Below are positions 35,582-43,626 of a DNA stretch of 64,000 nucleotides, one piece after another (positions within the stretch are counted from its first letter, which is position 1; every line of letters starts with the position of its first letter). Source of the DNA: Tenacibaculum mesophilum (lineage in GTDB: Bacteria > Bacteroidota > Bacteroidia > Flavobacteriales > Flavobacteriaceae); NCBI RefSeq assembly GCF_003867075.1, contig NZ_CP032544.1:2908001-2972000 (forward strand). The letters are read 5' to 3'. Under the pieces are notes generated by a model. That model saw only the letters and a list, made by a program, of their open reading frames with translations, was not told the DNA's origin and did no database searches. Both the position numbers and the translations under genes were made by a program.

Positions 35582-36589
35582 TTAAATAACTTGAAAACCA
35601 TAAGCATATGGGTCATCTTTATCATCTATTATAATGTTATTATACCCATATACTTTTGCCCATCCTTGTATACTGGGAATAATAGCTGGTTTACCATTTA
35701 AAGTTGTTTCTTTTTCTACACGACCAATAAACTTACTACCTATAAAGCTCTCATGTATAAAGTCTTCTTCAATTTGTAATTTTCCCTTTGTAAATAATTG
35801 AGCTAATCTAGCAGATGTACCAGTACCACAAGGGCTTCTGTCAATTGCTTTATCACCATAAAATACAGCATTTCTTCCTGATGAGCTTGGGTTTATTGGA
35901 TCACCTGTCCATAGCATATGTGTAACGTCTCTAATAGTTTTATTCTCTGGATGAATAAACATGTCAGGATATTTTTCATTTATTCGATTTCGAACAACTT
36001 GAGAGTATTGAATAATTTTAGATGCTGTAAAATTGTGTACACCCGAAAAGTTTTTTTGAGGATCTACAATTGCATAATAATTTCCACCATAAGCTACATC
36101 GAAAGTAATTTCTCCTAAATCTGGACAATCTACTGTGAGTTCTTCAGCTGCTAAATAACTTTTTACATTTGTCAAACGAACCCAATCTACTTTTTTTCCG
36201 GTTTGCTGATATTCAATTTCAACTAAGCCAGCAGGAGCTTCCATTCTAATCTTTCCTGGAACTTTAGGTGTAACTAAGCCTTCTTCAATTGCTATAGTGA
36301 TTGTTCCAATTGTTCCGTGACCACACATAGGTAAACATCCAGAAGTTTCAATAAATAAAATAGCAAAATCATTTTTTGGGTTGTGAGGAGGGAACAAGAT
36401 TGAGCCACTCATCATATCATGACCACGAGGTTCAAACATTAAACCTTTACGAATCCAATCATACTCTCTAAGGAAGTGTTGACGTTTTTCGCTCATGTTG
36501 GCTCCTATTAAGTTAGGACCACCTCCTGCAACAACTCTCACAGGATTACCACAAGTGTGTGCATCTACACAAAAAAAAGTTTTTTTCAT
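35582..36589 (-). CDS. 4-hydroxyproline 2-epimerase (Cys/Cys proline racemase family)
   Basis: 335 residues. Catalytic Cys in LPMCGHGT (about residue 90) and second Cys in DRSPCGTGTSA (about residue 253). MEAPAGLVEIEY and DVAYGGNYYAIVD complete the family pattern. The Cys/Cys pair marks an epimerase, converting trans-4-hydroxy-L-proline to cis-4-hydroxy-D-proline; proline racemase is less likely in this operon. Its 5' leader holds nested inverted repeats (36594-36680). Confidence 0.9.
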   Translation of the reverse strand: MKKTFFCVDAHTCGNPVRVVAGGGPNLIGANMSEKRQHFLREYDWIRKGLMFEPRGHDMMSGSILFPPHNPKNDFAILFIETSGCLPMCGHGTIGTITIAIEEGLVTPKVPGKIRMEAPAGLVEIEYQQTGKKVDWVRLTNVKSYLAAEELTVDCPDLGEITFDVAYGGNYYAIVDPQKNFSGVHNFTASKIIQYSQVVRNRINEKYPDMFIHPENKTIRDVTHMLWTGDPINPSSSGRNAVFYGDKAIDRSPCGTGTSARLAQLFTKGKLQIEEDFIHESFIGSKFIGRVEKETTLNGKPAIIPSIQGWAKVYGYNNIIIDDKDDPYAYGFQVI

Positions 36590-36593
36590 CTTA

Positions 36594-36680
36594 AATTGAA
36601 TTGCCAGCTTGTATTCTGTAGTAGAAAAAACCCTTCAAATTTTTCTATTTTGGAAAGACGAAGCTGGCTTTATTTCAATT
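36594..36680. repeat. Nested inverted repeats in the leader of the epimerase gene
   Basis: An outer pair GCCAGCTT (36603-36610) and AAGCTGGC (36661-36668), with further imperfect AATTGAA pairing beyond it, encloses an inner perfect pair TAGAAAAA (36622-36629) and TTTTTCTA (36640-36647). Both occupy the gap between the dehydrogenase and epimerase genes. They could terminate the upstream transcript or form a regulatory RNA before the epimerase. Confidence 0.6.
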
Positions 36681-36745
36681 TCTTTAGATGCTCCAAAAGT
36701 AAGGTTTTGAACTTACAGGTTTTCTAAAGAAATTATTAAATTTTA

Positions 36746-38332
36746 TTATACTATTTTCTCTTTTGTTAATGTACCGTTAACAGAACGTAAAATATATAAA
36801 GGGTTTTCGTTTTTTAGTTCTTGAGGAAGCAGATAATTAGGCCAGTCTTGATAGCTAAATGGACGTACCCAACGTTTAATAGAGTTGATTCCTACTGCTG
36901 TGAATCTGCTGTCTGTTGATGCAGGGTATGGACCTCCGTGAACCATTGATGGACAAACTTCTACACCAGTAGGAACACCGTTAAAAATAATTCTTCCAAC
37001 CCTGTTTTGTAAAGCTGAAACTATAGTAGGGTAGTTAGCTACTTCATTATCATCTGAAATAACTGTTCCTGTAAGTTGCCCTTCTAAGCTCGAAATTATT
37101 TCTTCTAACTGTTTTTCGTTTTTACATTGAACCACAATAGAATATGGGCCAAATACTTCTTGGTGTAAAGTAGGATTGTCTAAAAATGTTTTTCCTTTAA
37201 CAGTTGTAACTATTTGAGAAGCATAGTTGGCTTGTGTTTCCTCTTTATAGTTAGTAACTACAGTTAATCCTTCTTGAGCAATAGCTTTAGATTTGTTACT
37301 CTCGTATGCTCCAACAATGTTTGGATGTAGCATACAAGTTGGATTTATTTCTACAATTTTTTTAGCTAAAGAATTAATAAAATTATCTAAACTATCGCTT
37401 TCTATTCCTAAGATCAATCCAGGATTCGTACAAAATTGTCCTGTACCTAACGTAATAGAATTGGCATAAGTACTTGCTATGCTTTTGGCTTTATTTTGTA
37501 AAGCTTTTGGAAGCATAATAACTGGGTTAATACTTCCCATTTCAGCAAATACAGGAATCGGCTCCTCTCGTTTTGCAGCTAAATCTAATAAAGCTCTTCC
37601 TCCGCGGATACTACCTGTAAAGCCAACAGCTTTTACTTTAGGGTGAGCTACTAATTGCTGACCTACTTCAATACCACTAGAGTTTAAGTTAGAAAAAACA
37701 CCGTTAGGCATTTCAGTTTTTTCAGCAGCTTTAATAATTGCTGAAGCTATAAGTTCACCCGTACCTGCATGCATTGGGTGCGACTTAACTATCACAGGAC
37801 AACCAGCGGCTAAAGCAGCTGCAGTATCTCCACCTGCTGTAGAATAGGCAAGAGGAAAATTACTTGCGCCAAAAACAACTACAGGACCTAAAGGAATATT
37901 CATTTTACGTAAATCTGATTTAGGACTTGGTTCTCTATCAGGAATTGCAGTGTCGATAGTAGCCTCTACCCATGAGCCCTCTTCAACTAAATCAGCGAAA
38001 GAGCGTAATTGAAATACAGTTCTTCCTCGTTCTCCTTTTGCACGACCTTCTGGTAATCCAGATTCAGCACAATATGTTTGTATCAATTTAGTACCTAAGG
38101 CTAAAATTTCATCAGCAATAGCATTTAAAAATTCAGCTTTTCTTTTACCAGAAATAGTTTGGTATTCTTTAAACGCTGTTGTAGCTAAATCGACAGCATT
38201 ATTAATCTCTTCTGGAGTCGCTTCGGTAAAAATATATTCATTTTCCTGGTTTAATTCAGGGTTAAATGTTTTGTAAGTTGTACTTCCTAAATTCGATAAC
38301 TGATTTCCTATATAGTTTTTTCCTGTAATCAT
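36746..38332 (-). CDS. Alpha-ketoglutarate semialdehyde dehydrogenase
   Basis: 528 residues of the ALDH fold. PLGPVVVFGASNFPLAYSTAGGD is the NAD(P) region, catalytic Glu in FAEMGSINP, and catalytic Cys in LGTGQFCTNPGL. The sequence type corresponds to 2,5-dioxovalerate dehydrogenases. It is the last step of hydroxyproline and pentose/aldarate routes, giving 2-oxoglutarate. It is next to the deaminase gene that makes its substrate (22-base gap). Confidence 0.9.
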   Translation of the reverse strand: MITGKNYIGNQLSNLGSTTYKTFNPELNQENEYIFTEATPEEINNAVDLATTAFKEYQTISGKRKAEFLNAIADEILALGTKLIQTYCAESGLPEGRAKGERGRTVFQLRSFADLVEEGSWVEATIDTAIPDREPSPKSDLRKMNIPLGPVVVFGASNFPLAYSTAGGDTAAALAAGCPVIVKSHPMHAGTGELIASAIIKAAEKTEMPNGVFSNLNSSGIEVGQQLVAHPKVKAVGFTGSIRGGRALLDLAAKREEPIPVFAEMGSINPVIMLPKALQNKAKSIASTYANSITLGTGQFCTNPGLILGIESDSLDNFINSLAKKIVEINPTCMLHPNIVGAYESNKSKAIAQEGLTVVTNYKEETQANYASQIVTTVKGKTFLDNPTLHQEVFGPYSIVVQCKNEKQLEEIISSLEGQLTGTVISDDNEVANYPTIVSALQNRVGRIIFNGVPTGVEVCPSMVHGGPYPASTDSRFTAVGINSIKRWVRPFSYQDWPNYLLPQELKNENPLYILRSVNGTLTKEKIV

Positions 38333-38354
38333 ATTTAAATTGACAAAGAGTTAA

Positions 38355-39278
38355 TTAGTGAGTAGCTAAAGTTTTATAATTGGGTAAAGTTGGTCTGTTT
38401 TTTAAGCCTGTTTCTATTACGCTTAAAACGTGTTTACGCTCTTCACCAATTAATGGTAGCCTTGGTGCTCTTACGTTTTCAGTACCGATACCTGTAGCTA
38501 CTTCTGCTAGTTTAATGTTTTGCACTAATTTAGGGTTTATATCTAATTCCAACAACGGTAAAAACCAACGATAAATTTCTAAAGCTTCTTGTATACGCCC
38601 CGCTTTTTGTAGTTCATAAATAGCTACTGTTTCTTTAGGAAAAGCACAAACAAGACCAGCAATCCAACCATCAGCACCCATTAATAAACTTTCCAGAGCT
38701 ATTGTGTCTACACCAGTCATTATCTTTAATCGATTACCAAAACGGTTCTTAATTCTAGTTACATTAGAAATGTCTCTTGTAGACTCTTTTACAGCTTCAA
38801 TATTATCATGTTTTAATAATTCTTCAAACATATCTAGTGTAACCTCAATCTTATAATCAACAGGATTGTTATAAACCATAATTGGAAGTGAAGTGTTTTT
38901 TGCTACAGCTTTAAAGTATTCTACTGTTTCTCTGTCCCCAGACTTGTATCTCATGGGAGGAAGCATCATTAAACCCTTTGCCCCATCTTCTTCAGCTTTT
39001 TGAGCTGCTTCTATGGCTGCTTTTGTAGTTTGTTCAGCTATGTTAATTAATACAGGCACTTTATTATTAACAAGCTTTACGGTAGTTTGGGTTAATATCC
39101 TTTTTTCATCATCAGATAAAGTACTAGCTTCTCCTAGCGTACCGCCTAATACTATGCCGTGTACACCAGCATCTAATTGTGCTTTTATGTTCACTTCAAA
39201 CATGTTTAAGTCTAGGGCATCATCATTTGTAAACTTTGTAGTTACTGCTGGCATTACACCGTTCCAATTTATACTCAT
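38355..39278 (-). CDS. Pyrroline-4-hydroxy-2-carboxylate deaminase (DHDPS family)
   Basis: 307 residues of the DHDPS barrel. GGTLGEASTLSDDE carries the carboxylate-binding loop. The conserved Tyr is in PIMVYNNPVDY and the Schiff-base Lys in AVKESTRDI. In hydroxyproline operons the DHDPS-family member converts pyrroline-4-hydroxy-2-carboxylate to alpha-ketoglutarate semialdehyde. It heads the minus-strand operon with a -7 box TAACTTTG upstream (39298-39305). Confidence 0.88.
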   Translation of the reverse strand: MSINWNGVMPAVTTKFTNDDALDLNMFEVNIKAQLDAGVHGIVLGGTLGEASTLSDDEKRILTQTTVKLVNNKVPVLINIAEQTTKAAIEAAQKAEEDGAKGLMMLPPMRYKSGDRETVEYFKAVAKNTSLPIMVYNNPVDYKIEVTLDMFEELLKHDNIEAVKESTRDISNVTRIKNRFGNRLKIMTGVDTIALESLLMGADGWIAGLVCAFPKETVAIYELQKAGRIQEALEIYRWFLPLLELDINPKLVQNIKLAEVATGIGTENVRAPRLPLIGEERKHVLSVIETGLKNRPTLPNYKTLATH

Positions 39279-39297
39279 TTTAGTATTGTTTTTTTGG

Positions 39298-39305
39298 CAA
39301 AGTTA
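39298..39305 (-). promoter_or_regulatory. -7 box of the hydroxyproline operon
   Basis: Minus-strand TAACTTTG, a match to TAnnTTTG, 20 bases before the deaminase start. A well-placed TTTG -33 element is not obvious, which fits a promoter needing an activator. Confidence 0.55.
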
Positions 39306-39342
39306 TAAGTGAAGAAGTGACTGTCTTAGCTTCAAATTACCT

Positions 39343-39417
39343 AATACTGGTATAATATTACCTTATTAATTATTTTGATTAGTATTTGTTAGTAGTATTT
39401 GCATATTTTTGAATACT
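39343..39417. promoter_or_regulatory. Putative AraC operator sites between divergent genes
   Basis: Two direct repeats AGTATTTG at 39381-39388 and 39394-39401, 13 bases apart, plus inverted copies AATACT at 39343-39348 and 39412-39417. They lie in the 155-base gap between the deaminase gene (minus) and the AraC gene (plus). Direct repeats of this spacing are usual for AraC-family dimers. Confidence 0.55.
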
Positions 39418-39433
39418 AATAGTAGTTTTATTA

Positions 39434-40279
39434 ATGAAAGTTTTACCCTTTAAAATACCAAAAACTCATAATATTGGTTTGATCTATCAGGAGGATAAAG
39501 AACAATTCTTTTATGATAAATTCCATCAGCATGAGGAAATACAATTATGTGTAATAGTGAAGGGAGAGGGAACTTTAATTGTTGGTGATACTGTTAATAA
39601 ATATTCATCTGGAGATGTCTTAGTTATAGGAGGTAATTTACCACATGTTTTTAAAAGTGATGCTTCCGTTATTAAAGAGTCTTTTATGATTTCCCTTTTT
39701 TTTACAAAAGAATCTTTTGGGAAGAGTTTTTTCCAGTTAGATGACTTTAAAGAATTAATTCCTTTTTTTGAAAAATCTATATCAGGATTTAAACTCTTAA
39801 ATAACAAAAAAAAAGTTATAAGAATTTTATTAAGTTTACAAAAATCAAGTAATCTTAATCGTTTCATAGGTTTACTAAGAGTTTTAAAAATTTTAGTTGA
39901 TTCTGATACAATAGAGCTTGCTAGCTTTATCTACCCTAAAAGATATACAGATAATGAAGGAAAAAGAATGCGTGATGTAATGGATTTTACAATAAATAAT
40001 TTTGAAAAAAATATAGATTTATATGAAATAGCAGAAAAAGCAAATATGACTCCCAATGCTTTCTGCAGATATTTCAAACAAAGAACAAATAAAACGTACT
40101 TTACTTTTTTAAATGAATTGCGTGTAGAGAATGCTTGTAAATTATTAGTGTCAGACAAAAGCCTTCCAATTAGCTCAATAGCATATAAATCAGGATTCAA
40201 TAATTTATCTAATTTTAATAGAAAATTTAAAGAAGTTAAAGGAATAAGCCCTTCAATTTTTAGACATAAAAATATATAA
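39434..40279 (+). CDS. AraC family transcriptional regulator
   Basis: 281 residues. N-terminal cupin domain (HQHEEIQLCVIVKGEGTLIVGDTV, then GDVLVIGGNLPHVFKS) for ligand binding. The C-terminal double helix-turn-helix (about 185-280) has IAEKANMTPNAFCRYFKQRTNKTYFTFLNELRVENACKLL and IAYKSGFNNLSNFNRKFKEVKGISP. Divergent from the hydroxyproline operon, so probably its activator with a pathway intermediate as ligand. Confidence 0.9.
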   Translation: MKVLPFKIPKTHNIGLIYQEDKEQFFYDKFHQHEEIQLCVIVKGEGTLIVGDTVNKYSSGDVLVIGGNLPHVFKSDASVIKESFMISLFFTKESFGKSFFQLDDFKELIPFFEKSISGFKLLNNKKKVIRILLSLQKSSNLNRFIGLLRVLKILVDSDTIELASFIYPKRYTDNEGKRMRDVMDFTINNFEKNIDLYEIAEKANMTPNAFCRYFKQRTNKTYFTFLNELRVENACKLLVSDKSLPISSIAYKSGFNNLSNFNRKFKEVKGISPSIFRHKNI

Positions 40280-40344
40280 ATAGTTTTTTGAATAATAGTT
40301 ATTTTGTTTCTTAAAATTTAACATAAAAAGCAATATTTCTTAGT

Positions 40345-40352
40345 TATATTTG
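40345..40352 (+). promoter_or_regulatory. -7 box before the PorP/SprF-like gene
   Basis: TATATTTG, a full match to TAnnTTTG, 21 bases upstream of the start codon. No convincing TTTG is seen at -33. Confidence 0.5.
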
Positions 40353-40372
40353 TTTTTTATTTTCAAAAAATT

Positions 40373-41353
40373 ATGAAGAGGGTAATTGTTTCTGTTTTTT
40401 TTTTATTATTAAGTTTAGTTTACAATGTTTCAGCACAGGAAACATTACCAATTTATGCTGATTATTTGTCAGATAATGTATATTTATTACATCCTGCAGC
40501 TGCAGGTATAGGAGATTGTGGGAAAATAAGATTAACAGCACGTCAACAATGGTTAGGGGTTGATGATGCTCCTGCTTTACAAACAGCAAGTTTTCATACA
40601 AAGCTAGGAGAATACTCTAACACAGGAGTTGGAGTAATTCTTTTTAATGATAAAAATGGATATCATTCACAAAAGGGAGTTCAAGGTACCTATGCTTATC
40701 ATATAGATATGGGAAATGAAAACCTTTTTAATCAGTTATCTTTTGGATTGTCTTTTTCTGTGGTTCAGAATGAAAGAGATCAAAGGGCTTTTATAAACGA
40801 TCCTACAGTAAGTCAGGTTATAGAAAGTGATTTTTATTTTAATGCTGATTTCGGAATGGCATATCATAAAAATGGGCTGTCATCTTATTTTACTATAAAA
40901 AATATTTTCTTATCAGCAAAAAACAATTTAAACCCAGATTTTGAATCATATAATCTTAGAAATTATATTCTTGGAGGAGGATACTTTTTTGGTGATAAAG
41001 AAAAGTTACAATTTGAGCCCTCATTAATGTTTCAATACAAAGAACAGACTAAAGAAAAAATAGCAGACATAAATTTTAAAGTATACAAAACACTAAATAC
41101 AACTCAAATATGGGCTGCCTTATCTTATAGAAAGAGCTTTGGAGGAAATGTCTTTGGAGATTCACAATACGTAACTCCAATAGTTGGAGTTAATTATAAA
41201 AAATGGATGTTTGCTTATACTTATACACAGCAAACAGGTGATGTAGTATTTTCAAATGGAGGTTTTCATCAATTATCATTAGGTGTAAATCTATTCTGTA
41301 CTAAAAGAAGAGCAGCTGCGTGTCCTAATATTAATGGAAGTTTTACGTATTAA
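40373..41353 (+). CDS. PorP/SprF family type IX secretion-associated membrane protein
   Basis: 326 residues with a signal peptide (to about residue 22). The start of the mature protein ETLPIYADYLSDNVYLLHPAAAGIGDCGKIRLTARQQWLGVDDAPALQT is the diagnostic PorP/SprF opening. The rest is an outer-membrane beta barrel ending in an aromatic residue (SFTY). Family members help secrete or attach type IX cargo, and SprF itself serves the gliding adhesin SprB. No large adhesin gene is adjacent, so the cargo is unknown. The stop overlaps murI tail to tail by 4 bases. Confidence 0.87.
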   Translation: MKRVIVSVFFLLLSLVYNVSAQETLPIYADYLSDNVYLLHPAAAGIGDCGKIRLTARQQWLGVDDAPALQTASFHTKLGEYSNTGVGVILFNDKNGYHSQKGVQGTYAYHIDMGNENLFNQLSFGLSFSVVQNERDQRAFINDPTVSQVIESDFYFNADFGMAYHKNGLSSYFTIKNIFLSAKNNLNPDFESYNLRNYILGGGYFFGDKEKLQFEPSLMFQYKEQTKEKIADINFKVYKTLNTTQIWAALSYRKSFGGNVFGDSQYVTPIVGVNYKKWMFAYTYTQQTGDVVFSNGGFHQLSLGVNLFCTKRRAAACPNINGSFTY

Positions 41354-42138
41354 AAATTTAAGAATTTTATTGTACTATTTTTATAGTCTTTCAACATTGA
41401 TTTTAAAACATCAGCCTCTTTGTTAATATAAAATGTGTTTTCGGTAACTTCATTACTATTATTTAGTAAATTTTGTTGAAGTAAAACATTTTTAACTTGT
41501 CTGGCTACAGCTTCGCCAGAGTCAATAATCTTTACATTTTCACCCGTAATTTTTTGTATTTGAGGTAATAAATAAGGATAGTGAGTACAGCCTAAAACAA
41601 TATAGTCACATTTTTTATCTAGCATTGGTGTTAGGTACTTTTTTAATAATAAAGTCATCTTATTAGAATAGATGTTTCCATTTTCTATAAGTTCAACTAA
41701 TCCTTCTCCTACTTGTTCAATAATATTAATTTGATCATTTAAACTTGAGGTTGTTTTTTCAAACAAAGCACTATTTAAGGTTCCCTTAGTAGCCAATATA
41801 CCAATAGTACCCGTTTGAGTTTGTAATGAAGCTGGTTTTATAGCAGGTTCTATACCAATAAAAGGTATTTTATAATTAGCTCTTAGATATTCAATGGCAT
41901 TAGTAGTAGCTGTATTACAAGCAACAACTATAATTTTGGCTCCTTTATCAATTAAAAATTCAGTATTTTTTATTGATAAATTAACTATTTCTTGTGTTGA
42001 TTTTTGACCATATGGAGCATTTTTACTATCTGATAAATAAATAGTGTTTTCTTTTGGCAGAAGCTGATGGATTTCTTTCCAAATAGATGTACCTCCAATA
42101 CCAGAATCAAAAATACCAATAGGTTGTTGTGTAATCAT
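41350..42138 (-). CDS. murI: Glutamate racemase
   Basis: About 262 residues from the ATG at 42138; an ATG two codons earlier is also possible. IGIFDSGIGGTSI, catalytic Cys in VVACNTATTNA (about residue 74) and second Cys in LGCTHYPYL (about residue 184) give a complete cofactor-independent glutamate racemase. It makes D-glutamate for peptidoglycan in the cytoplasm. Confidence 0.95.
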   Translation of the reverse strand: MITQQPIGIFDSGIGGTSIWKEIHQLLPKENTIYLSDSKNAPYGQKSTQEIVNLSIKNTEFLIDKGAKIIVVACNTATTNAIEYLRANYKIPFIGIEPAIKPASLQTQTGTIGILATKGTLNSALFEKTTSSLNDQINIIEQVGEGLVELIENGNIYSNKMTLLLKKYLTPMLDKKCDYIVLGCTHYPYLLPQIQKITGENVKIIDSGEAVARQVKNVLLQQNLLNNSNEVTENTFYINKEADVLKSMLKDYKNSTIKFLNF

Positions 42139-42160
42139 TTTCATACGTATAACAAAAATA

Positions 42161-42192
42161 AAAATCCTGCTGTTTAAACAGCAGGATTTTTA
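42161..42192. terminator. Terminator after the bamA-ompH operon
   Basis: A near-perfect palindrome AAAATCCTGCTGTTT / AAACAGCAGGATTTT ends in A and T runs, so it works in both directions. It lies between the ompH stop and murI start on the minus strand. Confidence 0.85.
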
Positions 42193-42212
42193 TATAAATA
42201 TATGTATTCTTT

Positions 42213-42722
42213 TTAGAATCCTAATTTAGCTCTTACAGCATCATAAATATCTTCTCCTTTGTCGTAAACGATTAAACCTTTACCTGGTGCAGCATCGAAA
42301 ACGTATATAATTCCTTTTTCAGAAGCAACAGCTTTAATAGCATCTTCAGCTTTCTTTAAAATAGGAATAGTTTTTTCTTGATATTTCTTTTGCATTTCTT
42401 TACCAGCAGCTTGTTCAGCTTGGCTAATTCTTAATCTTTCTTGTTGAACTTCAACAGCTCTTTTTTGGTTTACCTCTTGTGTTTGACTTTTACCTTCAGC
42501 TTCATATTTCTTCATTTTAGCCTCAAGTTTCTTATACATTGTTTCAATGTCATCACGATATGTTTTGTTTAGCTTTTCTAGTTCTGCTTTCATAGCTTTT
42601 GTAGCAGGCATTTCAGCTAATAATTTATCAGTGTTAATATGTGCAGTTTTCTGTGCATTCGCCACACCACCTAATCCAACCGTAAAAATTGCAACTAATA
42701 ATAACGTTTTTAAATGTTTCAT
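42213..42722 (-). CDS. OmpH/Skp family periplasmic chaperone, copy 2
   Basis: 169 residues with signal peptide (GGVANAQ at about residue 23). AHINTDKLLAEMPATKAMKAELEKL opens the domain, long charged helices form the coiled-coil arms, and DAAPGKGLIVYDKGEDI closes it. This is full length for the family. It assists outer-membrane proteins on the way to BamA, encoded just upstream. Confidence 0.92.
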   Translation of the reverse strand: MKHLKTLLLVAIFTVGLGGVANAQKTAHINTDKLLAEMPATKAMKAELEKLNKTYRDDIETMYKKLEAKMKKYEAEGKSQTQEVNQKRAVEVQQERLRISQAEQAAGKEMQKKYQEKTIPILKKAEDAIKAVASEKGIIYVFDAAPGKGLIVYDKGEDIYDAVRAKLGF

Positions 42723-42759
42723 CTTTGTTTAATTTAATTAATGTTATTTTATTCTTGAT

Positions 42760-43563
42760 TTATTTGTTCTGTTTTGTTTCCTCTTCTTTTTTCTTTCTAG
42801 CTTCTTCTTGTGCTTTTAATAAGGCCTTCCTCTTTTCTTGTAAAAGTTTTCTTTTATTAGCTCTTTCTTCTAAACGTTGTTTTCTTTTTTCTTCTATTTG
42901 TTTAATTTTAGCAAGTCTATCAGCTTCTTTTTTCTTTTTTAATTCTTCTCTTTTAGCTATTTTTTCTTTTTGTTCGTCACTTAAATTATCATTTTTAAGT
43001 AATGACTTTTTAGCTTCAATTTTATCCTTTTTAGCTTGCCTTCTTTGATCGATATTAATCATTTGTACAACAAGGTCGCTAATATCGTGTTTTTTGTTGG
43101 AATATAGCATAACTAAATCGCTAGATTTATCAAAAACAAAATCGTATTTTTTTCTAGAAGCAATCGTTTGTACAGCATTGTATACTTGGTCTTGCACGGG
43201 TTTTACTAATTGCTTTCTTAAATTGTACATGTCACCGTTTGGACCAAAATATAAAGACTCTAACCTTCTTAAAGATTCTTGTTTAATGGTGATGTCTTCT
43301 TCACGCTCTTCAATTAAATCTTTAGTTAAAATGGCTTTTTCGTTAGTTAAATCAACTTTCAAAACTTCAATAGCACGAGCCTCTTTATCTAGTTTAGATT
43401 TCCATTTTTCTACTTTAGCATCTAAAGAGTTTTGTGCTTCTAAATATGCTGGGATACTTTGAAGAATATACTCCATATCAATGTAAGCTATACGTTGATT
43501 TTTTTGGGCAGCGGTTATACTTGCTATAAGTAAAAGAACGATTGATAAAATACTTTTTTTCAT
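42760..43563 (-). CDS. OmpH/Skp family periplasmic chaperone with long charged C-terminal extension
   Basis: About 267 residues from the ATG at 43563, which begins the signal peptide; the frame opens at 43611. After IAYIDMEYILQSIPAYLEAQNSL the Skp fold runs to about residue 165. The last ~90 residues are Lys/Glu-rich (EELKKKKEADRLAKIKQIEE and so on), a coiled coil not present in the shorter paralog downstream. Conserved order bamA-ompH-ompH. Confidence 0.9.
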   Translation of the reverse strand: MKKSILSIVLLLIASITAAQKNQRIAYIDMEYILQSIPAYLEAQNSLDAKVEKWKSKLDKEARAIEVLKVDLTNEKAILTKDLIEEREEDITIKQESLRRLESLYFGPNGDMYNLRKQLVKPVQDQVYNAVQTIASRKKYDFVFDKSSDLVMLYSNKKHDISDLVVQMINIDQRRQAKKDKIEAKKSLLKNDNLSDEQKEKIAKREELKKKKEADRLAKIKQIEEKRKQRLEERANKRKLLQEKRKALLKAQEEARKKKEEETKQNK

Positions 43564-43626
43564 CTTTGATATAATGTGTTTAGAAAAAACCGTGCCAAAA
43601 CCTAGACGCATTATGAATGCATGATT

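Noticed and set aside
42689..43048. Hydrophobic plus-strand ORF opposite ompH
   Set aside because: Antisense of a Lys/Glu coiled coil always gives Phe/Leu/Ser-rich frames; not a membrane protein.
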